From Scytonema hofmannii PCC 7110 (GTDB lineage Bacteria > Cyanobacteriota > Cyanobacteriia > Cyanobacteriales > Nostocaceae), in the NCBI RefSeq assembly GCF_000346485.2, contig NZ_KQ976354.1:9189241-9253240 (forward strand): a stretch of 64,000 nt of DNA, in the 5' to 3' direction. The translations under genes were made by a program, and so were the position numbers. Shown one piece after another: positions 15,862 to 25,247 of the stretch; the first letter of the stretch is position 1; each line of letters starts with the position of its first letter. The notes under the pieces are model-generated. The model saw nothing but the letters and a program-made list of their open reading frames with translations. It searched no databases and was not told the DNA's origin.

Positions 15862-16918
15862 GTGCCAGAGGCGATCTTCTACTACTCTGACTAATCTTAA
15901 CTGGACTAATCACCCGAAAAGAATGCAATAAATTCCAAAACTTATCAAAATCAAAACTTCTTGGGTCAATTCTTTGACCGGAACGATCGACAGCCCTGTG
16001 AGTCGTAATTCTCTCATCCGGGACATTACTTTGAGCAATCAACCAGGCAAGAGAGTTATACTGCTCTTCTGTGTAACCGGTGTGAGTTGTTTCTTTAGTT
16101 CCTACTCCAGAAGGCGGAGTTTCTAAACCAACGTGATAGGCAAAGTTATTTACAGATGGAGGCAAATCCGGGTTAGTCTTTACCGTCTCCTGTCCTTGAG
16201 AACCATCAAAAACGGAATTACCTGCACCAAAAGCTCTTTTATCCGGCGGAACCAAGTAAACCACAGTGCCATCTAGCTTAATCATAGTGTGGTAACTAGC
16301 TTGGACATTCTCATCTTCGTGGGAATTTTTAAAAAAGTTAATGGCACTGGATGCAGGAGCAGCAGTTTCATGAAGCACTATAATTGGTTGATTGTTAACA
16401 GGTGTGCCATTCACGTCTGTTGCAAAGCGATCGCCATAATTGCTCGAGTTCGCCCAAGCAATTTCATATCCGGGTTTGTAAGCTGCAAAAGCTGGAGTCG
16501 TTTTTACTGAATAACTCGGAGTCTTTGGAGCGTTATTCTTTTGAGTTTTCTGAGCTTTCAGGCGGGGATCTGAAGCTTGACTGGCGATCGCCGTCTTTGC
16601 CTTTGGAGTTGGTGCTGTTATTAACTGTTTGATTCGAGAATCTGCTTTAGGTACACTCGCCTGTGGAGTTGGTGTGATTTCAGTTTCCTTCGGTTGAGAT
16701 TCTAAATCTTCACTAGGAATAGTAGCCTTTGTATCTGATGCTTTTATGCTTTCCTCAGGTTGGAAATCTACATATTGATTGGAAACGGCGGGTTTTGGAT
16801 TGGATGTGACTTTTTGGTCTTGGAGAAAATCTGCTCTTCCAAGAACCAACCCCAACATCAAACCGACAAGCGCCAGAATACCGAGTACGACACCAGTTGT
16901 TTTTACCCTAAATCTCAT
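15845..16918 (-). CDS. N-acetylmuramoyl-L-alanine amidase (Amidase_2/PGRP fold), membrane-anchored
   Basis: About 357 residues from MRFRVKTTG; the frame continues upstream to 17014 but that part is A+T-rich and unlike protein. Residues 7-28 form a signal anchor. A long Pro/Thr/Lys/Gln-rich linker follows (about 30-150), then the amidase domain. Zinc-ligand candidates are His in IVLHETA, His in YHVGLE, and the THRAVDRSGQRIDP segment. It would cut the amide bond between muramic acid and the peptide stem in the periplasm, serving peptidoglycan recycling, septal pore formation or defence. The gene converges with the PIN partner gene. Confidence 0.85.
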   Translation of the reverse strand: MRFRVKTTGVVLGILALVGLMLGLVLGRADFLQDQKVTSNPKPAVSNQYVDFQPEESIKASDTKATIPSEDLESQPKETEITPTPQASVPKADSRIKQLITAPTPKAKTAIASQASDPRLKAQKTQKNNAPKTPSYSVKTTPAFAAYKPGYEIAWANSSNYGDRFATDVNGTPVNNQPIIVLHETAAPASSAINFFKNSHEDENVQASYHTMIKLDGTVVYLVPPDKRAFGAGNSVFDGSQGQETVKTNPDLPPSVNNFAYHVGLETPPSGVGTKETTHTGYTEEQYNSLAWLIAQSNVPDERITTHRAVDRSGQRIDPRSFDFDKFWNLLHSFRVISPVKISQSSRRSPLALTDRL

Positions 16919-17039
16919 TTTTTTAACGCTCTTATCAAAACCTTTTACATTTCTGATGTAAAAGCAATAATTTTTAATATAATTTACAAATATAAAATTA
17001 TACTCTAAAAACAAATCTGTCTATAGGTATATATAGTTA

Positions 17040-17094
17040 GTGACCAATGACCAGTGACCAGTGACCAGTGACCAGTGACCAATGATCAGTGACC
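17040..17094. repeat. GTGACCA heptamer tandem repeat
   Basis: Seven to eight units (GTGACCA with ATGACCA and ATGATCA variants) in the gap between the end of RelA/SpoT and the amidase gene, 13 bases from the RelA/SpoT stop. Confidence 0.9.
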
Positions 17095-17107
17095 ACTAAC
17101 TAATAAT

Positions 17108-19384
17108 TTATTCGTCAGATTGCCCAACTCGACGAATGTTGAGAATGTCGCTCAGCTTCTTGATTTGGGTGAATATCTGTTCTAGTTGAGAACGATCGCG
17201 GATCTCGATCCCCAAGTCAATCAGTGCTGGTTGACCGTTGGAAGTTTTCACTTGAGCGTGACGCACGTTAATACCTTGATCGCTCAGGCGTGAAAGAATA
17301 TCCTTCAAAACTCCCACTCGGTCTAAGGCTTCAATCTGAATACTCACTGGATATGTTTGAGGACGACCGTAGGGTTCACCTGCTGGGTTCCAATGGACTG
17401 GAACTAAGCGTTCGCATTCCACATTATCTAGATTTTGACATCCCTGGCGATGGATGGAAATGCCCCGACCACGGGTGACAACACCAATAATTTGTTCTCC
17501 CGGAATGGGGGTACAACAACCAGCAAGATGGTGTACCAATCCTTCGACTCCGACGATTGGCGAGTCAGTGGAACGTGAGGTTGTTGGAGTTGATTCTTTG
17601 AGGTTTTTTGCTGCTTGAGATAACTCCTTAGCAAGATCGCTTGTTGAAACTGCCATTGCAGGTTGTTGTGCTTTGACCAATTCTCGCCAACGGTTAAGCA
17701 CAAGGCTGAGAGTCACTTCACCATAGCCTAAAGCAGCAAGTAAATCCTCACAAGAATGATAATTACATCGCTCTGCAACTGTCTGCATCGGTTGCGACTT
17801 AATCAAGTTCTCCACGCCGGATTTACCCAGTTCCTTTTCCAATAACTCCCGACCGCGAGCGACATTTTCTTCACGACGCGATCGCTTGTACCATTGCTTA
17901 ATTCTGTTCTTTGCGGCTGAAGTTCTGACAAAGTTCAACCAATCCAAACTTGGATGGCTGTTCTTTTGCGTCACTATCTCTACAATATCTCCATTTTGCA
18001 AACGGGTGGAGAGGGGAACCATCCGTGCATTCACCTTTGCTCCCGCACAGTGGTTTCCTACCTCTGTATGAATGCGATAGGCAAAATCCACCGTACTAGA
18101 ACCGGGACTCAAAGAAATCACATCTCCTTTGGGCGTAAAAACATAAACATCATCTTCAAACAAATTGTCTTTAACACTTTCAAGGTATTCCTGAGCATCC
18201 TTTAGGTCATTCTGCCATTCCAGTAATTGACGCAACCAAGTAAACTTATCATCTGTTGCTGTCAAATGAGTTGTTAACGAACCGCCCGTTTCTTTATACT
18301 TCCAATGAGCCGCAATTCCGTATTCAGCAATCCGGTGCATCTCCAATGTCCGGATTTGCACTTCTAAAGGACGCGCCCACGGACTAATCACACCTGTATG
18401 CAATGATTGGTAACGGTTTGGCTTGGGTAATCCAATGTAATCCTTGAATCTCCCAGGAATGGGGCGGAAAGCATCATGCACTATTGCCAAAGCACGGTAA
18501 CATTCTTCGTTGGTATTAACAATAATTCGTAGCGCTGCCAAATCGTAAATTTCGTGAAATTCTTTATTTTGGCGCTGCATCTTTTGAAAGATACTGTAGA
18601 GGTGCTTTGGACGCCCGCTAATATCAAGGCATTGAATTCCTGCTTCTACCAACCGATTCCGCAAAGTTTCAGCGACGCTTGCTAATCTCTCTTCTCTCGC
18701 TCCTCGTTTTTCGGCTACGTGCTCTTGAATTTGACGGTATGATTCAGGTTCTAAATACTTAAAGGAGAAATCCTCCAATTCCCATTTAATCCGCCAGATT
18801 CCCAATCGATTCGCCAGAGGTGCAAAAATTTCTCGTGTTTCTAGAGCAATGGTTTTGCGTTTGTCTTCGGGAAGATGTTCGAGAGTCCGCATATTGTGCA
18901 AGCGATCTGCCAACTTCACCACAATCACTCTAATGTCTTGCGCCATTGACAAGAACATTCGACGAAAATTTTCTGCTTGGCTTTCAGTCTTGCTTTTGAA
19001 GTTAATTTTAGAAAGCTTTGTTACGCCTTCCACCAATTGCCTAACTTCAGTACCGAAGTGTTGCTCTATTTCTTCAATTGTGACATTTGTATCTTCCACT
19101 ACATCATGTAGTAGCCCAGCTGCTATCATAGCAGCACTACCACCGAGATCTCGTAGTATACCCGCAACAGCGACAGGATGAGAAATATATGGCTCTCCCG
19201 ACTTGCGGTACTGACCTTGATGCAATTGGTAGGCAAATTCAAATGCCCGAAAAATTAGAGATGTTTCGCTATGCCTTCGGTCATCTTCAGCTTGGGCGCT
19301 TTGTGCAGATGACCCATTTAGGCATTGCTGTAGCCATTCCGGAAGGGTAATATCAATTCTGGAAGTTAATACAGTGCTGCTCAT
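17108..19384 (-). CDS. rsh: RelA/SpoT bifunctional (p)ppGpp synthetase/hydrolase
   Basis: 758 residues from ATG 19384 (MSSTVLTSR); the upstream open frame to 19573 is not protein-like. The domains are HD hydrolase (HDVVEDT and LADRLHNM), synthetase (RYQSLHT and a following EVQIRT), TGS (VFTPKGDVISLSPGSSTVDFA), and a zinc-finger/ACT tail (GCCTPIPG, DRVGVLKDIL). Both catalytic signatures are intact, so it should make and destroy the alarmone. Stringent-response control matters in nitrogen deprivation and heterocyst formation, which fits the PatD-like gene starting divergently 310 bases away. Confidence 0.95.
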   Translation of the reverse strand: MSSTVLTSRIDITLPEWLQQCLNGSSAQSAQAEDDRRHSETSLIFRAFEFAYQLHQGQYRKSGEPYISHPVAVAGILRDLGGSAAMIAAGLLHDVVEDTNVTIEEIEQHFGTEVRQLVEGVTKLSKINFKSKTESQAENFRRMFLSMAQDIRVIVVKLADRLHNMRTLEHLPEDKRKTIALETREIFAPLANRLGIWRIKWELEDFSFKYLEPESYRQIQEHVAEKRGAREERLASVAETLRNRLVEAGIQCLDISGRPKHLYSIFQKMQRQNKEFHEIYDLAALRIIVNTNEECYRALAIVHDAFRPIPGRFKDYIGLPKPNRYQSLHTGVISPWARPLEVQIRTLEMHRIAEYGIAAHWKYKETGGSLTTHLTATDDKFTWLRQLLEWQNDLKDAQEYLESVKDNLFEDDVYVFTPKGDVISLSPGSSTVDFAYRIHTEVGNHCAGAKVNARMVPLSTRLQNGDIVEIVTQKNSHPSLDWLNFVRTSAAKNRIKQWYKRSRREENVARGRELLEKELGKSGVENLIKSQPMQTVAERCNYHSCEDLLAALGYGEVTLSLVLNRWRELVKAQQPAMAVSTSDLAKELSQAAKNLKESTPTTSRSTDSPIVGVEGLVHHLAGCCTPIPGEQIIGVVTRGRGISIHRQGCQNLDNVECERLVPVHWNPAGEPYGRPQTYPVSIQIEALDRVGVLKDILSRLSDQGINVRHAQVKTSNGQPALIDLGIEIRDRSQLEQIFTQIKKLSDILNIRRVGQSDE

Positions 19385-19693
19385 AGAATAGCGCCAATGG
19401 TAATTTAGTGATAAGGTGCAAAAGGGGAAAGAGTTGGCGGTAATACCGTCAACAGAAAGAGTAACTGACAGACGCAAGGAAAATTTGCGTTTTGGGCGAT
19501 CCCTTAAGGTGTCAGTGCAAATTATCCAGTGCGAATGTCGGGCATAATAGTTGTAAGTGTTGATATATAGCAAATACCGCCCCGAATACTATTCGAGACG
19601 CAAGATTTTGAGATAGAGGTTAGAAAAGTTTAGCCTACCAGAAATTTTTTTTGACATTACCTTGTCATTAAATACTATCTCAAGAACTGCTGT

Positions 19694-20041
19694 ATGTCTC
19701 TAATTCGTGAGAAATACGACTTATTTGCAACTCAGTTGAAGCAATTGCATTCCGAGATTGCTGCTACTCAATTGGATGCACCCGAAATCAGGCAACGTGT
19801 AATAAGCCTGCAAAAATTTTTTCAGCAACAGATTGTACCTTTAGTTAATGAGGACACAAGCAGTCTCAATGGGCGAGTCCAGTCTTATTCGACTGAGATG
19901 AGTAAGCAGCTGCGACTATTGGAAATAGATATCACGTTTCTCCAAGGGGCGCGGCAAACTTCCACTGCCAAAGGTAGACTAGATGCCATCGGCAATCGCC
20001 TAACCACTCTCATTGAATACTGCAATGCCATATTGGAATAA
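19694..20041 (+). CDS. patD: PatD-like heterocyst frequency protein
   Basis: 115 residues, entirely helical, no Cys cluster and no membrane segment. The pattern LQKFFQQQIVPL, then STEMSKQLRLLEIDITFLQGARQ, then RLTTLIEYCNAIL matches what I recall of PatD, a small protein that tunes heterocyst frequency in Anabaena and acts through FtsZ. It diverges from relA/spoT. A GTA-N8-TAT half-match to an NtcA site lies at 19553-19566, too weak to call. Identification is from memory of the family pattern, so moderate. Confidence 0.6.
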   Translation: MSLIREKYDLFATQLKQLHSEIAATQLDAPEIRQRVISLQKFFQQQIVPLVNEDTSSLNGRVQSYSTEMSKQLRLLEIDITFLQGARQTSTAKGRLDAIGNRLTTLIEYCNAILE

Positions 20042-20615
20042 ATAGTACCAGCAGAAGAAGCAATATAACAAAGGAAATAATTAAAAATAATGAAAATAAT
20101 AATTTAAACTTACTATTGCATTTTAGATTGATATTTCTCCTGTATTTGTCGTAAACTTGACATATTTATAACTGGATAGACTGTTCCTAAAATTTGACAA
20201 GTTTTCATGTCAAGAGTTCTTGAAATTTTCAATTTAGTATCCAAGAAGTTTCCAAAAACTAGCATTCACCAAGCAAAATCAATCTAAGTTTGGATAGAAA
20301 CCTTGGATGTTTTCAATGGGGATCGTAATTGTTTGATTTTCTCTGAATAAAAAATATTTGCCCAGTGACCAATGACCAGTGACCAGTGACCAGTGACCAG
20401 TGACCAGTGACCAGTGACCAGTTGAAGCAGAAACAGACTTCTGCAACAACCCTGATGTCCTTGATTCAATCATGTATCCTAATTTTAAAACTTAGAAGTC
20501 AATATTCGAGCGCTGATAACAGGGAGGTAAAAATAAAGACACCATTTTTAAGAAATGTAAAGATAATTGGAACCTTTACCAATGACAAATGACAAATGAC
20601 AAATGACAAATTATT
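20042..20615. other. Intergenic region with two repeat tracts
   Basis: 574 bases without a convincing gene. Base composition is A+T-rich from 20042 to 20360. A GTGACCA tract (about eight units) lies at 20363-20422, and an ATGACAA tract (four units) at 20581-20611 ends five bases before the next ATG. Open frames read through the repeats encode only HWSLVTG periodicity. Confidence 0.7.
20363..20422. repeat. GTGACCA heptamer tandem repeat
   Basis: About eight consecutive GTGACCA units (one ATGACCA variant), intergenic. Confidence 0.9.
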
Positions 20616-22292
20616 ATGAATGAATCTTTATTTTGGATTGACAATTTGCGAGTAGCCTATCCCCATCGCAGTGATGAAGAAATTAAGTGGGCAGTAGATG
20701 GCGTGTCTTTCATGCTACAACCAGGTGAAAGAATGGGATTGGTGGGAGAGTCAGGTTGCGGTAAGTCTACGCTAGGAAGAGCTGCAATGCGTTTGTTACC
20801 GCTATCGACACAAATTGAGGGAAGAGTGACTTTTCAAGGGCAATCTGTCTTTGATATGACGCCCGAACAGTTACGAAAATTTCGGGGAGAAGCAGTAGCG
20901 CTCATTTTCCAAGATCCAATGACACGCTTAGATCCGTTGATGACAATTGGAAATCATTGCGTGGAAACTTTAAAGGCGCACTCACCCCAGTTATCTACCC
21001 GAGAAGCCAAGGAAATAGCCATTGCTACTTTAGAAAAAGTGAAAATTCCTGCCAGCCGTTGGAGTCAGTATCCTCACGAATTTAGTGGCGGTATGCGGCA
21101 AAGAGTAGCGATCGCTCTCGCTTTACTCCTTAGACCTAAGTTAATTGTAGCTGATGAACCAACCACCAGTTTAGATGTGACCGTTGCTGCTCAGATTTTA
21201 CGAGAACTCACACGGCTGTGCGGTGAAGAAAACATGGGACTCCTGCTGATTTCTCACGACTTGGCACTTGTGGCAGAGTATTGCGATCGCATTGGGGTGA
21301 TGTATGAGGGCAAAATGGTAGAAATGGGTTCATCCCAAACAGTCTTTCAACAACCGCAGCACGAGTACACAAAAGCGCTTCTAAAAGCAGCTTTGCATAT
21401 TCAATCAGTGGATGAGGGGAGTGGGGAGTTGGGAGTTGGGAATGGGGAAAATGCTTCCCACTCACCACTCACGACTCACCACTCCCCTATTTTGCGTGTT
21501 ACAGAACTCCAACAGCACTACACCTTAGAACCCAATTTTGTAGAACGACTGTTGAGAAGGGAAAGCCAAACAATCAAAGCCGTCGATGGAATTGACCTCG
21601 AACTGTATCCTGGAGAAATTTTAGGATTGGTTGGGGAATCTGGTTGCGGAAAGAGTACCCTATCGCGGACAATACTCCAACTGATTCGCCCGACTGGGGG
21701 TAAAGTTGAGTTTTTGGGACAAGATTTAACCAGTCTTTCGCGTCAGGAGATTCGCATCTCTAGGCGACAAATGCAGATGGTGTTTCAAGATCCTCATGCT
21801 TGTTTAAATCCTGCAATGACAGTAGGGCAAAGTATCGCAGATCCTTTACTGATTCATAAGTTAGCTAGTCCAGATAAGGCAAAACAAGAGGTGATGTGGA
21901 TGCTGGAAAAAGTAGGGTTAAAGCCAGAGGAGGTTTATTATCGGCGCTATCCTTCCGATTTGTCTGGCGGACAGCAGCAACGGGTTGCGATCGCACGTGC
22001 ATTAATTACTCGTCCCAAACTCCTCATTTGCGATGAACCAGTGAGTATGTTAGATGCTAGCGTACAATCACAAGTTCTTGACTTAATGTTACAGCTTAAA
22101 GAGGAATTTGAGTTAACTTATTTGTTTATTACGCATGACCTTTGGTTGGCAAGATTTTTATGCGATCGCATTGCGGTAATGAACAGTGGCAAAATCGTTG
22201 AAATCGGTCAGACAAAACAGATTTTTGCTTATCCACAACATCCTTACACAAAAACCCTTTTGTCAGCCGCACCTCTGTTGGCAAGAGCGTAA
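20616..22292 (+). CDS. Peptide/nickel-type ABC transporter, two fused ATPase domains
   Basis: 558 residues with two complete ABC ATPase domains of the Dpp/Opp type (DppD-DppF fusion). Domain 1 has Walker A GESGCGKST, signature FSGGMRQRVAIA and Walker B LIVADEPTTSLD. Domain 2 has GESGCGKST, signature LSGGQQQRVAIA and LLICDEPVSMLD. Both keep the H-loop histidine (ISHD and ITHD). The linker at about 268-288 is coded by a GGGAGTTGGGAGT tract followed by its near-complement, a repeat captured in frame. No permease or binding protein gene is adjacent, so the partners must be elsewhere. Confidence 0.92.
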   Translation: MNESLFWIDNLRVAYPHRSDEEIKWAVDGVSFMLQPGERMGLVGESGCGKSTLGRAAMRLLPLSTQIEGRVTFQGQSVFDMTPEQLRKFRGEAVALIFQDPMTRLDPLMTIGNHCVETLKAHSPQLSTREAKEIAIATLEKVKIPASRWSQYPHEFSGGMRQRVAIALALLLRPKLIVADEPTTSLDVTVAAQILRELTRLCGEENMGLLLISHDLALVAEYCDRIGVMYEGKMVEMGSSQTVFQQPQHEYTKALLKAALHIQSVDEGSGELGVGNGENASHSPLTTHHSPILRVTELQQHYTLEPNFVERLLRRESQTIKAVDGIDLELYPGEILGLVGESGCGKSTLSRTILQLIRPTGGKVEFLGQDLTSLSRQEIRISRRQMQMVFQDPHACLNPAMTVGQSIADPLLIHKLASPDKAKQEVMWMLEKVGLKPEEVYYRRYPSDLSGGQQQRVAIARALITRPKLLICDEPVSMLDASVQSQVLDLMLQLKEEFELTYLFITHDLWLARFLCDRIAVMNSGKIVEIGQTKQIFAYPQHPYTKTLLSAAPLLARA

Positions 22293-22297
22293 TACCG

Positions 22298-22342
22298 ATT
22301 TTGGATTTTAGATTTTGGATTTTAGATTTTGGATTTTGGATT
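22298..22342. repeat. TTTTGGA/TTTTAGA heptamer tandem repeat
   Basis: Six units between the ABC gene and the convergent hypothetical gene; its last bases run into the stop codon of the gene at 22341. Confidence 0.85.
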
Positions 22343-23240
22343 ATTTAGCACTTGCTTCAATCAACTTAGGAATTCTTATACCCGAACCATGTAACTCAAC
22401 AAATCTATTAAACAGCCACATTGTTTCGTGCTTTGAAAGTCTGTTTCGATCGGTAAGATAGCCTAGATTTCTCTCAGCTAATTTGCGATAATAAGGCAAA
22501 TCTTCAACCAATGTTAAATAAGAGGCAAGGTGAAGCAGAACTTGCAGGAATGGTTTTGGCCAATCCAAATCGCTGTAAATGTCAATAAAGAAATAATGCT
22601 CGTTCTCTGTTAGAGGATGGGCAGTAAACATGACAACGATCCTTTTTTCTTTATAGACAGGAACGCTCAGTTCCACAGTATAGGGAGTATGCAAGATTAA
22701 ATCCACCTCAGCAATTGGCTGTCTCCAAATTCTTAAGACATTAAAAGGAGAATCCAAATATGTTTCAAAAGTAATTCTACCTCCATTCGGTGTGGATTTA
22801 ATTGTGTTAATTTTGACAACCTTCAAATTATTGAGGCTAAATTTATGAATTGTCTCTAGATGTTTTAAATTTAACAAGTGATAAATCTGGCATAGATAGG
22901 GAAAAGGTAAGATATACTCCTGACTAATCATATGCCGTCTTTTTAACTTCAAACTTCCTGCCTGAGCTTCACATTCCACGTTTTCTTCAGGTTTCAGATA
23001 CAACCATGTCAAGAAAAAGAAAGAAGCTGTAAAGAGGTGGATTAACTCTATAGTTGATAGATAACCATCAGTAAAAGCTGCGATACTTCTATCAGTAATG
23101 CCAAAAAGCCAAGAGGGAATACCAAAGAGCCAAACTCCATTTTTTAGCTTGAAGATAAAAAGACTAATATCTTCTTCTATAAATGGAGTCTTTTTCTTTA
23201 ATTCACTACTTTCATTCTCAATAATGTTATTCGTAGACAT
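22341..23240 (-). CDS. Hypothetical protein with N-terminal hydrophobic segments
   Basis: 299 residues. One or two hydrophobic segments near 33-50 and 66-82 are followed by a soluble region with regular beta-type patterning (TVELSVPVYKEKRIVVMFTAHPL) and an aromatic C-terminus. The C-terminal half (LTENEHYFFIDIYSDLDW, VEDLPYYRKLAERN) faintly recalls the substrate domain of PaO-like Rieske oxygenases, but the Rieske cluster motif is absent. I therefore give no function. No strong ribosome site was seen. Confidence 0.65.
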   Translation of the reverse strand: MSTNNIIENESSELKKKTPFIEEDISLFIFKLKNGVWLFGIPSWLFGITDRSIAAFTDGYLSTIELIHLFTASFFFLTWLYLKPEENVECEAQAGSLKLKRRHMISQEYILPFPYLCQIYHLLNLKHLETIHKFSLNNLKVVKINTIKSTPNGGRITFETYLDSPFNVLRIWRQPIAEVDLILHTPYTVELSVPVYKEKRIVVMFTAHPLTENEHYFFIDIYSDLDWPKPFLQVLLHLASYLTLVEDLPYYRKLAERNLGYLTDRNRLSKHETMWLFNRFVELHGSGIRIPKLIEASAK

Positions 23241-23833
23241 AACAACTTACAAACCTAATATTGACTGTATATAACTGATTTTTTTTGCTATTTACGCTCA
23301 GTTTAAAAACTAATAATCCAGCCAACCTCTACCTATAGCTGTAAATATTCGTTACATTGATATTGACCTCATCTGATTTACAGTAATAACAAATACATTT
23401 TTGAAAGCTATATATTTGTTTCATAACTTAGAAAGCTGTAGTGACAAAAAGTCATCTATCTTATGAAGGGATAATGAGTAGACTGAAGTGGTAATTTATC
23501 TTGAAATTTTGACTTATACATATCTTTTCTTACCACTTAAAGAATACCTATTTCAATAAACCACAAAGACGCGAAGTACACGTTCGCGAACGCGAGTGTG
23601 TGTGCTTTGCACATAGCGTCTCGACGAGAAGAAAGAAGAGAAGAAGAGCGGTAATCTTATGGCGGGAGGGGAGTCATGGATTTTCAAACCTCTGGGCGGG
23701 TTTTGCCTGTATCGCTGCAAATGCCATTTTTCCTTGAAGAGTAAGCAATATGACTTTTTTGATATCATCTAAAAAAGTCATTAAAGTTGTATAATTTGCT
23801 AATATTTTTCGATTTTTGTTTTAGCTAGCAGAA
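23241..23833. other. Intergenic region, 593 bases, with a degenerate repeat block
   Basis: A+T-rich, no gene seen. From about 23560 to 23640 there is a block starting ACCACAAAGACGCGAAG, followed by CGTTCGCGAACG and a GAAGAAAGAAGAGAAGAAGAG purine tract, of a kind often dispersed in Nostocales genomes. It lies between two divergent genes, so promoters for both should be here, but I cannot place them. Confidence 0.6.
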
Positions 23834-24340
23834 ATGATAATCCGCGATGCCACTGAAATTGATTTACCTGCAATTGTGGCAATTTACAATGCTGCAATTC
23901 CCAGTCGTTTGGCAACTGCTGATTTAGAACCAGTGTCTGTGGAAAGTCGCCTTGCTTGGTTTAAGGGACGTTCACCCTTAAAACGTCCGCTTTGGGTTCT
24001 AGAAGTAGATGGTAAGGTTACTGGCTGGTTAAGTTTACAGTCTTTTTACGGACGACCAGCTTATCATGCTACTGCTGAAATTAGTATTTATATCGCCCCG
24101 GAATATCATCGACGTGGTTTGGGACAGCAACTGCTATCCCAAGCTATTCACAAAAGCCCTAGTTTGGGGATCAAAACCCTATTGGGCTTTATCTTCGCTC
24201 ACAACCTGCCTAGTTTGAAGCTTTTTGAAACATTTGGCTTTCAATCTTGGGGACATTTACCTAATGTTGCAGAACTAGACGGTATTGAGCGCGATTTGAT
24301 TATTATGGGACTCCGAATTAGAGAGGGATGCGGGAAATAG
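23834..24340 (+). CDS. GNAT N-acetyltransferase, phosphinothricin-acetyltransferase-like
   Basis: 168 residues, single GNAT domain. It opens IRDATEIDLPAIVAIYN, has the central WFKGRSPLKRPLWVLEVDGKVTGWLSL, the acetyl-CoA loop YHRRGLGQQLL and the closing LKLFETFGF. This is the Pat/Bar/YncA-like subgroup that acetylates small amines; the natural substrate cannot be told from sequence. It stands alone, with no visible TA partner, unlike the GNAT at 6790. Confidence 0.85.
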   Translation: MIIRDATEIDLPAIVAIYNAAIPSRLATADLEPVSVESRLAWFKGRSPLKRPLWVLEVDGKVTGWLSLQSFYGRPAYHATAEISIYIAPEYHRRGLGQQLLSQAIHKSPSLGIKTLLGFIFAHNLPSLKLFETFGFQSWGHLPNVAELDGIERDLIIMGLRIREGCGK

Positions 24341-24455
24341 GGCAATAGGGGGTCAGAAATTTCAACTCCCTACCCCCGTTTTTCGGAATCGCTTCCGGGG
24401 AAGGGGTAGTTTTGTACAAGTATAACTAACTTCTATTCTATTTTTGAAAAGTTTC

Positions 24456-24947
24456 ATGAAGATACAATCTTTACATACTTATAATTCTATCTTAGCTTCA
24501 ACAGCTTTAACTTGTATTGGTATTCTATTTGCTACCGTTGGCATCACAACAGGATTAAACAATCATTCTTTTGTTAAAAAAGCAATATCAACACAGGGAA
24601 TAGTCATTAATAATTTGCATGACTCAACAAAAAGCTCTAATTCTTACTACCCTTTAGTGAAATTTACAACACGTACAGGCGAAACGGTTGTTTTTGAATC
24701 TAAGGTAGGAAGTAGTTCTCCTGAATATACAAAGGGCGATCGGGTTGAAATTTTTTATCATCCCCAAAAGCCTAATGCTGCCATGATTAATACATGGATA
24801 CATCTATGGTTTTTTCCTATGATTCTTTCTAGTGCTGGCTCTCTTGCTGTATTCATTGGAGCTTCTTTACTGGCGACGAGAGAACTGAAACAAAATAATT
24901 TGTTAACAGTGACTAGTGACCAGTTAACAGTGACCAGTGACCAGTGA
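24456..24947 (+). CDS. DUF3592 membrane protein
   Basis: About 163 residues from ATG 24456. One membrane helix lies near residues 11-33, then a soluble beta domain with the DUF3592 pattern (TQGIVINNLH, YYPLVKFTTRTGETVVFES, GDRVEIFYHPQKPNAA), and a second helix near 115-140. The last residues, TVTSDQ twice, come from a GTGACCA repeat that also supplies the stop codon; the unmodified end would be near ELKQNN. Function unknown. Confidence 0.75.
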   Translation: MKIQSLHTYNSILASTALTCIGILFATVGITTGLNNHSFVKKAISTQGIVINNLHDSTKSSNSYYPLVKFTTRTGETVVFESKVGSSSPEYTKGDRVEIFYHPQKPNAAMINTWIHLWFFPMILSSAGSLAVFIGASLLATRELKQNNLLTVTSDQLTVTSDQ

Positions 24948-24952
24948 CCAGT
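24907..24952. repeat. GTGACCA/GTTAACA repeat overlapping a gene 3' end
   Basis: CAGTGACTAGTGACCAG and CAGTGACCAGTGACCAG blocks separated by TTAACAG. The reading frame of the DUF3592 gene passes through them and terminates at a TGA inside the repeat. Confidence 0.85.
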
Positions 24953-25150
24953 TAATTTTCATACTTAACAGTAGGAGATTTGAATTTTGCATTTTATAAT
25001 TAAAATACATCATGAAATTATAAACTTAGGGATTGAATTATTGATTTTTTTATATTTATATCAATAAAAAATATTTTGTTGAATGCAGATTTTTATTTAT
25101 TTTAAAATTCTTTCTAAGAAAACACTGTCAATCAAGATAATAAATAAAAC

Positions 25151-25234
25151 TCACTGGTCACTGGTCACTGGTCACTGGTCACTGGTCACTGGTCACTGGT
25201 CACTGGTCACTGGTCACTGGTCACTGGTCACTGT
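25151..25234. repeat. TCACTGG heptamer tandem repeat, twelve units
   Basis: The longest pure tract in the window: about twelve perfect TCACTGG units. It ends two to three bases before the ribosome-binding GGAGG of the ABC permease gene, so it makes up the immediate 5' leader. Confidence 0.95.
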
Positions 25235-25247
25235 TTGGAGGTATTTT

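Noticed and set aside
19553..19566. NtcA site upstream of the PatD-like gene (GTA-N8-TAT)
   Set aside because: Only one half matches the consensus GTA-N8-TAC and no matching -10 element could be placed.
22341..23240. PaO-like Rieske oxygenase
   Set aside because: Only the C-terminal half gives a faint resemblance; the Rieske CxH...CxxH motif and the mononuclear iron site are missing.
25083..25247. N-terminal extension of the sugar permease (HWSLVTG repeats)
   Set aside because: It is translation of a TCACTGG array; GTG 25248 has a proper ribosome site directly after the array.
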